Assembly (NCBI RefSeq): GCF_946463545.1
Contig: NZ_OX296583.1
Coordinates: 186,001 to 250,000, forward strand
Origin: Methanothermococcus thermolithotrophicus DSM 2095
GTDB taxonomy: Archaea > AGJL01 > Methanococci > Methanococcales > Methanococcaceae
Length of the DNA stretch: 64,000 nt
Direction of reading: 5' to 3'
In this document: in pieces, positions 8,951 through 19,318 of the stretch
Layout of the letters: each line of letters starts with the position of its first letter
Numbering within the stretch: position 1 is the stretch's first letter
Made by a program: the position numbers and the translations under genes
The notes under the pieces: generated by a model
Told to the model about the DNA's origin: nothing
Seen by the model: the letters and a program-made list of their open reading frames with translations, nothing else
Database searches by the model: none

Positions 8951-10552
8951 TTGCATTGGGCTGATGGTATATCTGAAAAAATAGTGAATAAAAGAGAAAC
9001 AGAAAAATACGTGGTTTCAAGCGGTATTACTCCATCAGGACACATCCACATAGGTAACGCAAGGGAAACACTAACTGCGGATGCCATATACAAAGGATTA
9101 GTTAGTAAAGGGGTTAATGCTGAACTTATTTTTGTTGCAGATACCTACGACCCACTTAGAAAGGTGTATCCATTTCTACCAGAGGAATATGAAAAATACA
9201 TAGGAATGCCACTTAGTGAGATTCCATGTCCAGAGGGTTGCTGTGAAAGTTATGCAGAGCATTTTTTAAAGCCATTTTTGGACAGTTTGGAAGATTTGGG
9301 TATAAACTTAACAACCTACAGAGCAGACAAGTGCTATAAAGATGGATTATATGATGAAAAAATAATTTTGGCACTTGAAAACAGGGACAAAATCAAGGAA
9401 ATACTGGACAAATATAGAAAGGAACCATTACCTGAAAACTGGTACCCTTTGAATGTTATTTGTGAAGAATGTGGAAAACAGAGCTCCACAAAAGTTATAG
9501 AATACGACAGTGAAAATCAAACTGTAACCTATGAATGTTCATGTGGTTTCAAAAACACTGTAAAACCATTTAAAGGAAGGGCAAAACTACCGTGGAGAGT
9601 TGACTGGCCTGCTAGATGGAGCATATTCAATGTTGTTGCTGAACCTATGGGTAAAGACCATGCCGCTTCAGGTGGTTCATACGACACAGGATTAAAGATA
9701 GCTAGGGAAATTTACAACTACCGAGCTCCAGAAAAAATAGTTTATGAATGGATACAGTTGAAGATTGGGGATAAGGCAGTTCCAATGTCATCTTCATCAG
9801 GTGTGGTATTTGCAGTTAAAGACTGGATGAAAGTATGCCATCCAGAAGTATTGAGATTCTTACTATTGAGAAGTAAGCCTACAAAACATATAGACTTTGA
9901 TTTAAAGGCTATTTCAAACTTGGTGGATGACTACGACGAACTTGAAAGAAATTACTTTGCATTAAAAGATAAAGCGGAAAAAGAAGAATTAAATGAAAAT
10001 GAAAAGGATAAAATTAGGCTTTACGAACTTATAACACCTAATATACCTGAGAAGTTACCTTTGCAGGTGCCTTATAGATTCTGTTCAATAATAGCCCAGA
10101 TAGCCTACGATATGGAATCAAAAGAAATTAACATGGAAAGAGTAATGGATATACTCAGAAGAAACAATTACGATTTAGAATCAGTTGATGAATACGACCT
10201 AGAAAGATTAAAAACAAGGCTTTCAATGTCTAGAAACTGGGCTTTAACCTATGGAGAAAAGTTGGAAATAATAGACATAAATAAGGCAAAGGAAATATAC
10301 GAAGAACTAAATGAAAAACAGAAGGAATGGATTAAAACATTTGGCGAAAAATTAAAGGATGTTGAATTCGATGCAATAACTCTCCATGAACTGATATACA
10401 ACAGTGCAAAGGATTTGGAATTAAATCCAAAAGAAGCATTCCAAGCATCCTACAAGATAATACTTGGAAAAAAATACGGCCCTAAATTAGGAAGTTTCCT
10501 TGCTTCATTAAACAAAGACTTTGTTGTAGATAGGTATTGTCTTTCTAGATAA
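8951..10552 (+). CDS. lysS: Lysyl-tRNA synthetase, class I
   Basis: A 533-residue class I LysRS, the archaeal type unrelated to bacterial class II LysRS. The HIGH motif appears as SGHIHIGN (about residues 28-35) and the KMSKS-equivalent as PMSSSSG (about 280). Paired cysteines near 158-161 and in the following ECSCGF suggest a zinc-binding insertion. It charges tRNA-Lys. The start is TTG with AAGGAGGCGAT upstream, giving [12 protein letters not shown]. Its AT-rich leader follows tRNA-Cys but has its own likely promoter. Confidence 0.95.
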   Translation: MHWADGISEKIVNKRETEKYVVSSGITPSGHIHIGNARETLTADAIYKGLVSKGVNAELIFVADTYDPLRKVYPFLPEEYEKYIGMPLSEIPCPEGCCESYAEHFLKPFLDSLEDLGINLTTYRADKCYKDGLYDEKIILALENRDKIKEILDKYRKEPLPENWYPLNVICEECGKQSSTKVIEYDSENQTVTYECSCGFKNTVKPFKGRAKLPWRVDWPARWSIFNVVAEPMGKDHAASGGSYDTGLKIAREIYNYRAPEKIVYEWIQLKIGDKAVPMSSSSGVVFAVKDWMKVCHPEVLRFLLLRSKPTKHIDFDLKAISNLVDDYDELERNYFALKDKAEKEELNENEKDKIRLYELITPNIPEKLPLQVPYRFCSIIAQIAYDMESKEINMERVMDILRRNNYDLESVDEYDLERLKTRLSMSRNWALTYGEKLEIIDINKAKEIYEELNEKQKEWIKTFGEKLKDVEFDAITLHELIYNSAKDLELNPKEAFQASYKIILGKKYGPKLGSFLASLNKDFVVDRYCLSR

Positions 10553-10704
10553 CTAACTTACAAATATTTATTTACATTTTATTACTTTTTTATAATCTTG
10601 CGGGAATTTTATATACTATTGTGGTATACTTTTTTTATCAATGAGTTAAGGTCTAATTTTAATATAATATGTTAAAAACACCATTTTTCCATATGGGTGA
10701 TTAA

Positions 10705-11478
10705 ATGATCGAAGTTGTAGCCTATCAGGAGTTTAAAGGAAACGATAAAGAAATCATAAACTCCGAATTTGAAAAACTAATTGAAGAATTAAAAACCAAT
10801 TACAATGCTGAACTATTATCCCTGGATGAAGAAGAGGGTGAACTATACACAAAAGTCGGAGAATTAAAGGTAAAATTCGATTCTTTTTTAGATTATATCA
10901 AGTTTTGTTTAAAATATGGCGTAGATTTAGACGTTGTTGAGCCTTCAAAACTAAAAATAAGCTCAAAAGAGTTTGGAGAAGCTATAGCACATATTATAGA
11001 TTTTTTCCGAATATTTTGCAATAAATACGGAGTTATGTTTAATGTATATGTACGTGAGGAAAAAGAGTTCGAGCTCGATAAATACAAAGAAGGAATATAT
11101 GATGAAGATGATATATTTGCTTTTCAGGATGAAGACAGTCTTTTAAGGATAAAGGCTGTTTTTGAAGGGGAAGGGAAATCAGAAGAGGATATTGTCAAAA
11201 AAATACTGATGTCATTAAATGAAGAAATGTTAGTTAATAAAATAATAACAAAAGAAATTGATGATAGCAAAGAAGGATTTCATGGATTGATTGCAGTTGA
11301 AATATTCTGCAAACCTTTCGATGTTGTAGAATTGGCGTACAAGTTCTTACCTGTAACAATTTCAATTGAAAATAAAGATATCGAAATTGACGCTTTGGAA
11401 TTGCAGGACATAGGAAATGATTTAGGAGGTGCAGTTTTCGAACTATCCCATGCTGCAGCTACCATGAAGAAAAAATAA
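10705..11478 (+). CDS. Conserved-looking protein of unknown function
   Basis: A 257-residue acidic soluble protein that I do not recognise. It has no signal peptide, membrane segment or cysteine cluster. It shows alternating helical and strand-like segments, a Glu/Asp-rich middle (ELDKYKEGIYDEDD) and a C-terminal AAATMKKK. ATG follows GGGTGATTAA. Flanks are a LysRS gene and korBC on the same strand with separate promoters, so context says little. Confidence 0.6.
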   Translation: MIEVVAYQEFKGNDKEIINSEFEKLIEELKTNYNAELLSLDEEEGELYTKVGELKVKFDSFLDYIKFCLKYGVDLDVVEPSKLKISSKEFGEAIAHIIDFFRIFCNKYGVMFNVYVREEKEFELDKYKEGIYDEDDIFAFQDEDSLLRIKAVFEGEGKSEEDIVKKILMSLNEEMLVNKIITKEIDDSKEGFHGLIAVEIFCKPFDVVELAYKFLPVTISIENKDIEIDALELQDIGNDLGGAVFELSHAAATMKKK

Positions 11479-11722
11479 ATTTTAAAATGATTAGAATAAT
11501 CTATTTATTTTAAAGTTCCATCTATAACTTACCATATTTTTTTATAGACATAAAGTATATTATAAATCAATCCATTACATGACACTATTGATCATAATAT
11601 TTTGTAGGTACGATACATTCTATAATACGATATATTCATCCATATATTATATAATCATCATAAAGTCATACACTCATTAATTTAAGATACTATATATTTC
11701 ATATTCAGATTAAGGTGATAAT

Positions 11723-12520
11723 ATGCATCCAGCAATAAAATATATGAGAGAGGATAGACTCCCACACATATTCTGTGCAGGTTGTGGAAACGGTATTGTT
11801 TTAAACTGTTTTGTAAATGCAATTGAAAAATTAGACATAAAGCCTGAAGATTATATTGCATTATCCGGAATTGGCTGTTCTTCAAGAGTTCCTGGGTACT
11901 TGTACTGTGATTCAATCCACACCACACATGGAAGACCAATAGCCTTTGCAACAGGCATTAAGGTATCAAGACCTGACAAAAAAGTTGTAGTATTTACTGG
12001 AGACGGTGATTTAGCAGCCATTGGTGGAAACCATTTCATACACGGATGTAGAAGAAACATAGATATTACTGTCATCTGTATAAACAACAACATATATGGA
12101 ATGACCGGAGGTCAGTGCTCCCCAACAACACCACATGATGAAAAAGCCACAACTGCACCGTATGGAAACCCTGAAAATAATATGGATTTATGTAAACTTG
12201 CAGAAGCTGCAGGAGCTACCTATGTTGCAAGATGGACAACTGCCCATCCGATCCAACTTGTAAATGCAATAAAAAAAGGTATGGAAAAGAAAGGATTCTC
12301 ATTTATTGAAGTAGTATCTCAATGTCCAACATACTATGGGAGATTTAATGTTTCAAGAAAACCTGCCGACATGATTAAATTCTTAAAGGAAAACTCAGTT
12401 AACATTAAAAAGGCCGAAACATTATCCAATGAAGAATTAAATGGTAAAGTAGTAGTTGGCGAGTTTTTAAACATTGAAAAACCAGAGTACATTGAACAGT
12501 TGAAAGAATTATTACATTAA
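11723..12520 (+). CDS. korB: 2-oxoglutarate:ferredoxin oxidoreductase, beta subunit
   Basis: A 265-residue thiamine-diphosphate subunit of a 2-oxoacid:ferredoxin oxidoreductase. An N-terminal CAGCGNG contains cluster-binding cysteines, followed by SGIGCSSR, THGRPIAFATG, and the TPP/Mg motif GDGD with downstream NNNIYGMTGGQ. In methanogens this complex reductively carboxylates succinyl-CoA to 2-oxoglutarate in the incomplete reductive TCA route. The 2-oxoglutarate assignment rests on similarity of the beta subunit to KorB and its pairing with a separate gamma gene; alpha and delta genes are not in the window. ATG follows AAGGTGATA. Confidence 0.85.
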   Translation: MHPAIKYMREDRLPHIFCAGCGNGIVLNCFVNAIEKLDIKPEDYIALSGIGCSSRVPGYLYCDSIHTTHGRPIAFATGIKVSRPDKKVVVFTGDGDLAAIGGNHFIHGCRRNIDITVICINNNIYGMTGGQCSPTTPHDEKATTAPYGNPENNMDLCKLAEAAGATYVARWTTAHPIQLVNAIKKGMEKKGFSFIEVVSQCPTYYGRFNVSRKPADMIKFLKENSVNIKKAETLSNEELNGKVVVGEFLNIEKPEYIEQLKELLH

Positions 12521-12583
12521 TTGCAGTAAAACCTATATGGAGATGTAACTGAAAATAAAATATCATCATTAAAGGTGAATAAA

Positions 12584-13120
12584 ATGAGAAAAGAAGTGAG
12601 ATTTTCCGGTTTCGGTGGCCAGGGAATTATACTTTCAGGAGTTATCCTTGGTAGGGCAGCTTCCCTTTACGATAAAAAAGAATCCGTTCAAACACAATCT
12701 TACGGTCCTGAAGCAAGAGGGGGAGCAAGTAAATCTGAAGTGGTAATTTCAGACGAGGAAATAGACTTCCCTAAAGTTATAGTACCAGATGTTTTAGTAT
12801 GTATGTCACAACCAGCATTTGATAAATACGGTATGGATATTAAAGAAGGAGGATGTGTTTTAGTCGATAAAGACCTTGTAACCATTCCTGAAAACTACGA
12901 CAACGGAAGCTTCAAAGTTTATCAAGTCCCATTTACAGAAATTGCAAACAAAGAAGTAGGATTAGGGATAGTTGCAAATATTGTTATGCTCGGAGCATTA
13001 ACAAAAATAACCAAACTTGTTTCAAAAGAATCCATGGAAAAAGCCATACTTGATAGCGTACCTAAAGGAACCGAAGAAAAGAACATCAAAGCGTTTGAAA
13101 AAGGATACGATTATTTCTAG
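12584..13120 (+). CDS. korC: 2-oxoglutarate:ferredoxin oxidoreductase, gamma subunit
   Basis: A gamma-type domain (POR_gamma) starting RKEVRFSGFGGQGIILSG, with QTQSYGPEARGGASKSE, of about 178 residues. It completes the beta subunit encoded 63 bp upstream; the two are surely one operon. I place the start at 12584 because AAGGTGA lies 6 nt before; a GTG three codons earlier would overlap the ribosome site. A palindromic repeat begins about 10 bp after the stop. Confidence 0.87.
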   Translation: MRKEVRFSGFGGQGIILSGVILGRAASLYDKKESVQTQSYGPEARGGASKSEVVISDEEIDFPKVIVPDVLVCMSQPAFDKYGMDIKEGGCVLVDKDLVTIPENYDNGSFKVYQVPFTEIANKEVGLGIVANIVMLGALTKITKLVSKESMEKAILDSVPKGTEEKNIKAFEKGYDYF

Positions 13121-13129
13121 ATTATAATA

Positions 13130-13200
13130 TAGGGCAAAACCTTTTAGAAAAAGGTTTTGATTCCAAAATCTGATACCTACTCAACTTCGTTGAGTAGATA
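13130..13200 (+). repeat. Palindromic repeat cluster R1 at the korC 3' end
   Basis: Two hairpins: AAAACCTTTT/AAAAAGGTTTT around 13134-13159, and CTACTCAAC-ttc-GTTGAGTAG at 13177-13197. The first half resembles the 'caacctttagaaaaggttg' hairpin of clusters R5 and R8, and the linker CCAAAATCTGA recurs at 51902-51912. The rest of the 328-bp gap to the next gene (13201-13448) holds only AT-rich promoter-like sequence. Confidence 0.7.
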
Positions 13201-13448
13201 TATTTTAGTCCGTTTATGTCAGAGGTAGTATTAATTGTTATGCACCGGACTATATAAGAATAAATCATTTCATTTCAAAAATCAAAAAATCTACTTTTTT
13301 GACTATATGGTATCTACCATATATATTCATTAAATTTTTATAACTAAAGACCTAATTATTCTACAATATTTAACAATATTGATGTGGATAACTCAATTTT
13401 CACAACTTATCATTAAAACAATATGAAATAATTATTACGGGTGTAACG

Positions 13449-15725
13449 ATGATAGATAACTGCAAAATATGTGGTGGATCTGGAAAAAAAATTATTAATT
13501 ATAAAACATGTCCGGAATGTGATGGGACCGGATTTTTAGAGGAATTTAACACTAAAGAACATTTTAAAAGGGCTTCTAAAAACACAAAATATGATTTGGA
13601 TATTGCAGAAGTGCCTTGTAGTAACTGTAATGGTTCTGGAAAAGTGCCAATATATGGAGATTGTGACTACTGCGGTGGAAGCGGTAAAGTAGTCAAATGT
13701 GATAATTGTGGAAAAGAAATTGGAAGGTATCCACAAGATAAAGACAAAAAACTCTGTGAAAAATGTAAAAAGGAAGAAGAATCACGTAGAAGTAATTTAA
13801 AAACAGTATATGTTATAGACGAATTATGTGGGATGGGAGATTTAGAGGAAGGTAAATTCTACAAAGGTAAAGTTTCAAGGATTGAAAAGTACGGGATATT
13901 CATATCATTAAACAACCAGACAAGGGGGTTGTTAAGGGCAAGAGAAATGGTTGGAAAAAGGCTAAACGATTTCAAATTAGGGGACGAGGTAATAGTCCAA
14001 GTTTCTGAACTTAAACTTGGAAAAAGAGAAGTTGATTTTAGATACCTGCCAATTACAGACTATCAAATTGAAAAACTTGAGAAAGAAGTTCAATTAACCA
14101 CCCTAAGAGAAATAATAGATAAAGGAATACTTGAAATGAAGGATAAAGTTGTCCATATCCAAGGTGAGATAGTTCAAGTTGTCCAGACTCCAGGTCCTAC
14201 AGTATTTACAGTAACTGATGGAACCGATGTAACCTGGGTAGCTGCATTTGAAATGGCTGGTTTAAGAGCTCACCCTGAAATTAAAGTAGGAGATATTGTA
14301 GATGTTGTAGGTTCTGTTTCAGTAAGGGATGGAAAACTCCAAATTGAAAGAATTAAAATGGCAAAACTTGAAGGAGAAGAAGCAGAACGTGTAAAAAATA
14401 AAATCGAACAGGAAATAGATAGAAAAGCAGAACCTGCAAGGGACATTGAATTCCTTGTTGAAAGTGAGGTTCTAGAAAAATTAAGGCCAAAAATGGCAGA
14501 TGTTGCAAAAAGAATAAGAAGAGCAGTATTGGATGGAAGACCTATAATAATAAGACATCATGCTGACACCGATGGCTACTGTGGAGGGTTGGCATTAGAA
14601 AGGGCCATATTACCGATACTTGAGGAGTTCTCAATAGATACAGATGCTCAATGGCATTACTTCAGAAGAAGTCCTTCAAAAGCTCCATTCTATGAACTGG
14701 AAGATGCCACTAAGGATTTGGTATTTTCGATAGAAGATTACCTTAGATTTGGTCAAAAGATGCCTTTAATTGTACTGGTGGATAACGGAAGTACTGATGA
14801 AGATATTCCTGCAATATCAAAAGTTAAGGCATACGATATAGAAGTTGTTGTAGTTGACCATCACTATCCTGGTGAGGTAATAGATGGTAGGGTTGAAATA
14901 GACGATTATATAGATGCCCACGTGAACCCATACCTTGTAGGTGGAGATAGCAACTTGACCGCAGGGGTTCTAGCAACTGAAGTAGCTAGAATGATAAACA
15001 AAGATGTCACCGAAGAAATAAAGCATTTACCTGGTATTGCCGTAGTTGGTGACCATGCAAAAGGAGATGAAGTTGAAAGTTATATTAAAATAGCATTGGA
15101 TAAGTTAACAAAGTGCAGTAAAAAATACGATATTGGAAAAGAATACACAAGAGAAGATTTAGAAAAAATAGCACTTTGTATGGACTTTGAAGCATTCTAC
15201 CTAAGATTTATGAATGGAAAGGGTATTGTGGATGATATATTAGGAAAAGATGAAGAATCATTTAAAAGACATAGAAAGTTGGTAGATATACTGTATGAAC
15301 AAGCCATGAAGATGGTTGATAGACAGATGAAGGCTGTTATTCCAGCAATAAAAACTGAAGAGCTCGAAAATGGAATAATCCTAAACATACTGGATGTTGA
15401 AAAATATGCCCATAAATTCACATTCCCTGCACCAGGTAAAACCTGCGGTTTTGCCCATGATTCAATAGTTCAGAAGTATGGTGAGGAAAAACCTATAATT
15501 ACAATAGCTTATGGACCTGATTTCGGTGTGGTCAGAGCTACCGATGCCGTTAGCGAGAAATTCAACTTTAACTTAAACCATATTGTAACGCAGCTCATAG
15601 AGGAAATTCCTGAAGCTTCCTTAGATGGTGGGGGACACGAATGTGCAGGAAGCCTGAAATTTGTTGAAGGGCTTAGGGGAAAGGTATTGGATAGGTTCTT
15701 GGAAATTATAAAGTCCATGAAATAA
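13449..15725 (+). CDS. DHH-family phosphoesterase with DnaJ-type zinc, S1 and OB domains
   Basis: A 758-residue multidomain protein. Residues 5-90 carry paired CxxCxGxG-type motifs (CKICGGSGK, CPECDGTG, CSNCNGSGK, CDYCGGSG) like the DnaJ zinc domain, then CDNCG...CEKC. Residues about 115-200 are an S1 RNA-binding fold (GKVSRIEKYGIFISL), and about 220-325 an OB-fold (VVHIQGEIVQVVQTPGP). The C-terminal half is a RecJ-like DHH domain: HHADTDG at 370-376, DNGSTDED and VVDHHYPG, then a GGGHECAGS DHHA1-type motif near the end. This euryarchaeal architecture suggests a single-strand nuclease acting on RNA or DNA. FEN1 lies downstream. Substrate is not known from sequence. Confidence 0.85.
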   Translation: MIDNCKICGGSGKKIINYKTCPECDGTGFLEEFNTKEHFKRASKNTKYDLDIAEVPCSNCNGSGKVPIYGDCDYCGGSGKVVKCDNCGKEIGRYPQDKDKKLCEKCKKEEESRRSNLKTVYVIDELCGMGDLEEGKFYKGKVSRIEKYGIFISLNNQTRGLLRAREMVGKRLNDFKLGDEVIVQVSELKLGKREVDFRYLPITDYQIEKLEKEVQLTTLREIIDKGILEMKDKVVHIQGEIVQVVQTPGPTVFTVTDGTDVTWVAAFEMAGLRAHPEIKVGDIVDVVGSVSVRDGKLQIERIKMAKLEGEEAERVKNKIEQEIDRKAEPARDIEFLVESEVLEKLRPKMADVAKRIRRAVLDGRPIIIRHHADTDGYCGGLALERAILPILEEFSIDTDAQWHYFRRSPSKAPFYELEDATKDLVFSIEDYLRFGQKMPLIVLVDNGSTDEDIPAISKVKAYDIEVVVVDHHYPGEVIDGRVEIDDYIDAHVNPYLVGGDSNLTAGVLATEVARMINKDVTEEIKHLPGIAVVGDHAKGDEVESYIKIALDKLTKCSKKYDIGKEYTREDLEKIALCMDFEAFYLRFMNGKGIVDDILGKDEESFKRHRKLVDILYEQAMKMVDRQMKAVIPAIKTEELENGIILNILDVEKYAHKFTFPAPGKTCGFAHDSIVQKYGEEKPIITIAYGPDFGVVRATDAVSEKFNFNLNHIVTQLIEEIPEASLDGGGHECAGSLKFVEGLRGKVLDRFLEIIKSMK

Positions 15726-15749
15726 TTCAAAATAAAACCTTTTTCAGTT

Positions 15750-15912
15750 TCTCGACAAAAATCTTCGAATTTGTGAGTCTCAACGATCCACCGCAACACA
15801 GTTGCGAGGAAGTTGAATAATCTATGATTATTCAACTAAATCAAAGATTTTCGTGAGTTAGTAGGTCCTTCGGATTTACTTCGACAGCAAATCCTTCGGA
15901 ATTTGTCTCGAT
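15750..15912 (+). repeat. Palindromic repeat cluster R2
   Basis: The gap between the DHH gene and fen holds serial hairpins: CGACAAAAATC-ttc-GAATTTGTGAGTC (about 15752-15779), CGCAAC-aca-GTTGCG (15792-15806), AGTTGAATAATC-tat-GATTATTCAACT (15811-15837), GTAGGTCC-ttc-GGATTTAC (15861-15879) and GCAAATCC-ttc-GGAATTTGT (15888-15906). Linkers GAGTC, TTCGACA and TCTCGA are shared with clusters R4-R6. Confidence 0.85.
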
Positions 15913-15965
15913 AGCCAATATGTGATACATTCTCCTTAGTTAAATCTAACTTTTTTGGTGGAACA

Positions 15966-16937
15966 ATGGGAGTTCAATTCAACGACATAATCCCAAGAAA
16001 GGAAATTACCTTAAAATTTTTAAAAAATAAAACTGTGGCAATAGATTCAATGAATGTACTCTATCAATTCCTGTCAAGTATAAGATTAAGGGATGGGAGC
16101 CCGTTGACAAACTCAAAGGGTGAGATAACTTCCACATACAACGGGGTATTCTATAAAACAATACACATGCTGGAAAATAACATAACTCCTGTATGGGTAT
16201 TTGACGGAGTAGCTCCAGTACTTAAAGAGAAAACCAGAGAAGAACGTAGAAAAATTAGACAGGATGCTTTAGATAGTTACTTAGAAGCGAAAAAGAAGGA
16301 CGATATTGAAGAAATGCAAAAATATGCAAAAAGAGCCAATTTCTTAGATAGCACCATCGTAGAAAACTCAAAAAAATTACTTGATTTGATGGGAATTCCT
16401 TATATAAATGCACCGTCTGAAGGGGAAGCTCAGTGTGCCCACATGGTTAAAAAAGGAGATGCATTTGTAGTTGTCAGCCAAGATTACGATGCAATACTGT
16501 ACGGTGCTGAAAGAATCGTTAGAAACATGACTTCCAACAAAGCTATTGAATTAATTGAACTAAAAGATGTTTTAAAAGAATTGGACCTAGATTTAGATCA
16601 GATTATTAATATTGCAATACTAATTGGTACTGACTATAATCCCGGGGGAATTAAAGGTATTGGACCAAAAAAGGCCCTTGAAATTGTAAAAAACAATAAA
16701 GTTCAAAACTACATAGATAAAATAGAAAACTATGAAGAGATATACAACATATTTAAGAATCCAGCTGTTACGGATGAATACAATATAAAGCTTAAAACTC
16801 CTAAAAAAGAAGAATTAATTGATTTTTTAGTTAACAAAAATGATTTCTCATACGATAGGATAGTGCCATACGTGGATAAATTGTGTAAAATTATAGAAGA
16901 GAAAAATACTCAAACCAGTTTGGAAGCTTGGTTTTAA
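15966..16937 (+). CDS. fen: Flap endonuclease 1
   Basis: A 323-residue structure-specific nuclease that removes 5' flaps in Okazaki fragment processing and base excision repair. Catalytic features seen: VAIDSMN near residue 29, VFDG near 80, SEGEAQCA (EGEA) near 150, SQDYDAILYG near 170 and GTDYNPGGIKGIGPKKAL (helix-hairpin-helix) near 225. The protein ends QTSLEAWF, a textbook PIP box for PCNA binding. The first residues MGVQFNDIIP fix the start; GGTGG lies upstream. Confidence 0.97.
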   Translation: MGVQFNDIIPRKEITLKFLKNKTVAIDSMNVLYQFLSSIRLRDGSPLTNSKGEITSTYNGVFYKTIHMLENNITPVWVFDGVAPVLKEKTREERRKIRQDALDSYLEAKKKDDIEEMQKYAKRANFLDSTIVENSKKLLDLMGIPYINAPSEGEAQCAHMVKKGDAFVVVSQDYDAILYGAERIVRNMTSNKAIELIELKDVLKELDLDLDQIINIAILIGTDYNPGGIKGIGPKKALEIVKNNKVQNYIDKIENYEEIYNIFKNPAVTDEYNIKLKTPKKEELIDFLVNKNDFSYDRIVPYVDKLCKIIEEKNTQTSLEAWF

Positions 16938-16946
16938 AGTGATACT

Positions 16947-17594
16947 ATGTTAAAAGTTTATAGATTAAATGGACTTTCACTGATACTTTTATTGCTACTA
17001 ATCTTGGGAGTTTTTATAGTTGGCTTAATGCTACTTGGACCCATTGTATTGGCGGGATTATTTCTAATTTTCCTTTATATAGGCTATATGAAATTTAGAA
17101 GGTCCATTAATGAGTTCATAAAGAATATCAAGAAAAAGAAGATAAAAATAAAAAACGAATCCGACAATGGGGAGGTAAAAATAAACTTTGCAAAAACTAT
17201 TGAAATTAATGATGAAAATAGTAATAATGAAAATAAAAACAAAAAAGAAAGTGGTACCATAACTTTAGATAAACAGAATGACCCTGCCCAAAAGTATATC
17301 GAAAAAGATCAAGACCTTTCTCAATTCATTAACTATCTTAAGGAGCATGGATTTGAATTAAAAGATGGTATTTTATACCATGGCGATAAAATCGCTTATC
17401 CGATCTATAAAAAATCCTATCCAGTAAATGAAATCATAAAATTGTATGATGAAAGACCAGTATGCGATATTGTTGTTATAGGACTTAAAGGAGAGCCTTC
17501 AAATCCCAAATTTATATATATTCTTCCAATTGATAAAACAGAAAACAGAATGGGTATTGAAGAATTGAAAAAATACGAAACAAAATTAAAATAG
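16947..17594 (+). CDS. Unknown membrane-anchored protein
   Basis: A 215-residue protein I do not recognise. Two N-terminal membrane segments (about residues 10-32 and 33-50, Leu/Ile/Gly rich) are followed by a basic stretch (IKKKKIKIK), a low-complexity Asn/Glu/Lys linker (about 80-100) and a soluble C-terminal domain of about 110 residues. It begins 9 bp after fen and is probably co-transcribed with it and the ferredoxin downstream. Confidence 0.6.
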   Translation: MLKVYRLNGLSLILLLLLILGVFIVGLMLLGPIVLAGLFLIFLYIGYMKFRRSINEFIKNIKKKKIKIKNESDNGEVKINFAKTIEINDENSNNENKNKKESGTITLDKQNDPAQKYIEKDQDLSQFINYLKEHGFELKDGILYHGDKIAYPIYKKSYPVNEIIKLYDERPVCDIVVIGLKGEPSNPKFIYILPIDKTENRMGIEELKKYETKLK

Positions 17595-17601
17595 TGAAAC
17601 C

Positions 17602-17772
17602 ATGACGATGGTAATATTAGATAATTGTGTTGGATGTGGTGGATGCGTCCCATTCTGCCCTTTTGATGCCATTAGCACATATGGAGTGGCAACAATTGAT
17701 GGGGAAAAATGTACAGAATGTAAAACCTGTATAAGCTACTGCCCATTAAATGCAATAATATATAATAAATAG
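17602..17772 (+). CDS. Small 2[4Fe-4S] ferredoxin, 56 residues
   Basis: A short gene between the membrane protein and purO. It translates to a 56-residue protein with two complete CxxCxxCxxxCP motifs: C9-C12-C15-C19 (CVGCGGCVPFCP) and C37-C40-C43-C47 (CTECKTCISYCP). It is thus a classic clostridial-type ferredoxin, a low-potential electron carrier in the cytoplasm. It starts 7 bp after the preceding stop, with only a weak GTGA ribosome site, consistent with translational coupling. Which oxidoreductase it serves is not shown. Confidence 0.9.
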   Translation: MTMVILDNCVGCGGCVPFCPFDAISTYGVATIDGEKCTECKTCISYCPLNAIIYNK

Positions 17773-17826
17773 CCAATATATCGAGTTAAATAATATAATA
17801 TCGATAATAATTAGAGGTGACCTGAC

Positions 17827-18435
17827 GTGTATATTGGAAGATTTTTAGTTGTAGGAAAGACAAGCGAAGGAAAGCCGTTTGTATCATACAGAGTTTCAAG
17901 TAGGAGTTTCCCAAACAGAGAGGCAAAAACTCTAAACGAAAGTACTGTTTCAATTATACCTAAGGACCTAAATGAAATATTTTCAAACCCATATATTACC
18001 TACAACTGTGTAAAAATAGTAAACAACAATATAATAGCAACTAACGGCTCCCATACCGATGTTATTGCTGATAAAATAAAGTTAGGACTTCCAATAAGAG
18101 ACTCATTGGCCTACTCATTGGTTACAATGGACTACGAAAAGGACGACTACAACACCCCAAGAATAGCGGTGGTTTTAAACGAAAACGAGTGCTACATGGG
18201 TTATGTTGCAGATAAGGATATAAGAATCAAAAAAGTTGAATTAGAAAATGGAAAAGGCTACTATTTAAGTACATATGAAGCCTGCACCATTTCAGAAGAT
18301 CAATACATACCAGTTGAAGGAGAATCTCCAGAAGAAATCTGTAAGTATGTAATGGACTACAAAGAATTTGAACATCCGGTTACTTGTGCAACTGCAGTTA
18401 TTGAAGGGGATAAAATAAATATAGCAACGTTATAA
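17827..18435 (+). CDS. purO: IMP cyclohydrolase, archaeal type
   Basis: A 202-residue PurO, the archaeal enzyme closing FAICAR to IMP in the last step of purine synthesis, unrelated to bacterial Pur[36 protein letters not shown] and the [10 protein letters not shown] segments are typical. The start is GTG with GAGGTGACC upstream. The TAA overlaps the ATG of the next gene by one base, so the two are translationally coupled. Confidence 0.92.
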   Translation: MYIGRFLVVGKTSEGKPFVSYRVSSRSFPNREAKTLNESTVSIIPKDLNEIFSNPYITYNCVKIVNNNIIATNGSHTDVIADKIKLGLPIRDSLAYSLVTMDYEKDDYNTPRIAVVLNENECYMGYVADKDIRIKKVELENGKGYYLSTYEACTISEDQYIPVEGESPEEICKYVMDYKEFEHPVTCATAVIEGDKINIATL

Positions 18436-19112
18436 TGACTATTCCCCAGGATAAGAAATACAAATTCCCTTGGGATTTTATTAATATTTTTATATTTATT
18501 ACAAGTGGAAAGATGAATAACCATAAAATTCCCTATAAACACCCGACTAAACTTTTCATTGGAGGTTTACACGGGGATGAAGGGAACTACACTGAGCTGA
18601 TACTTGAAGATCTAACAAAGGAAAAGAATTACAAAGGAAAAGTTATTATTATACCAAAACTAACTGAAAATAGCAAATACGTAAGTACGCTGCATAAAGA
18701 ATACTACAAAACAGGAGAAGGCAAATATTTAATAGATATCATTGACAAATATAAACCTAATTTTTATTTTGAGCTCCATTCCTATAGTGATAAATCATAT
18801 TCTAAACTAACTGATCCCAATAGGGCCGATAAAATAGGAATTCCACCTTTTATAGATATTGGAGACAGAGTTCTTATAGCATCAATATCACCTGTGTTAA
18901 GGAACAAATTTACTCAGGATGACTTTTGTATGACTATTGAAATCCCAAAATGGAAGGTAGATCAGAGCAAAGGTCGAGTTTTAGAAATCTTAAAAATGGG
19001 GCTCGATAGTGAGAGTAGAAGAGAAATGATAGAAAGACTTGAAGAAAAGTATCCTGAACAGGTGAGAATAGCAAGATATCTCTCTAAAAAATATAACTTG
19101 ATATTGTTTTAA
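18435..19112 (+). CDS. DUF2119 protein, resembling zinc carboxypeptidase/aspartoacylase fold
   Basis: A 225-residue protein from the ATG overlapping the purO stop; an internal ATG at 18512 would remove 26 residues and could be the true start. GGLHGDEGN resembles the first zinc-binding motif of the M14/AstE family and FELHSYS could supply the second histidine. Methanogen members are known as DUF2119, of unknown function. Coupling to purO is positional only. Confidence 0.7.
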   Translation: MTIPQDKKYKFPWDFINIFIFITSGKMNNHKIPYKHPTKLFIGGLHGDEGNYTELILEDLTKEKNYKGKVIIIPKLTENSKYVSTLHKEYYKTGEGKYLIDIIDKYKPNFYFELHSYSDKSYSKLTDPNRADKIGIPPFIDIGDRVLIASISPVLRNKFTQDDFCMTIEIPKWKVDQSKGRVLEILKMGLDSESRREMIERLEEKYPEQVRIARYLSKKYNLILF

Positions 19113-19318
19113 ACTATGGTTAGAACTATGGTATAACATAATATATATTTAATAAAAGTCAATATTCATGAGAAACTACTAAATATAACTAAAAAATATT
19201 ATGAAAGGTAATTTGAAACATCGGTCCTAAAGAGACGTGAAAATCAGAATTGTTTATAACATATATACCGAAAAACTACAACTTAAAAACTTGTTTAAAA
19301 AACTAAAAAGGTGAAATA

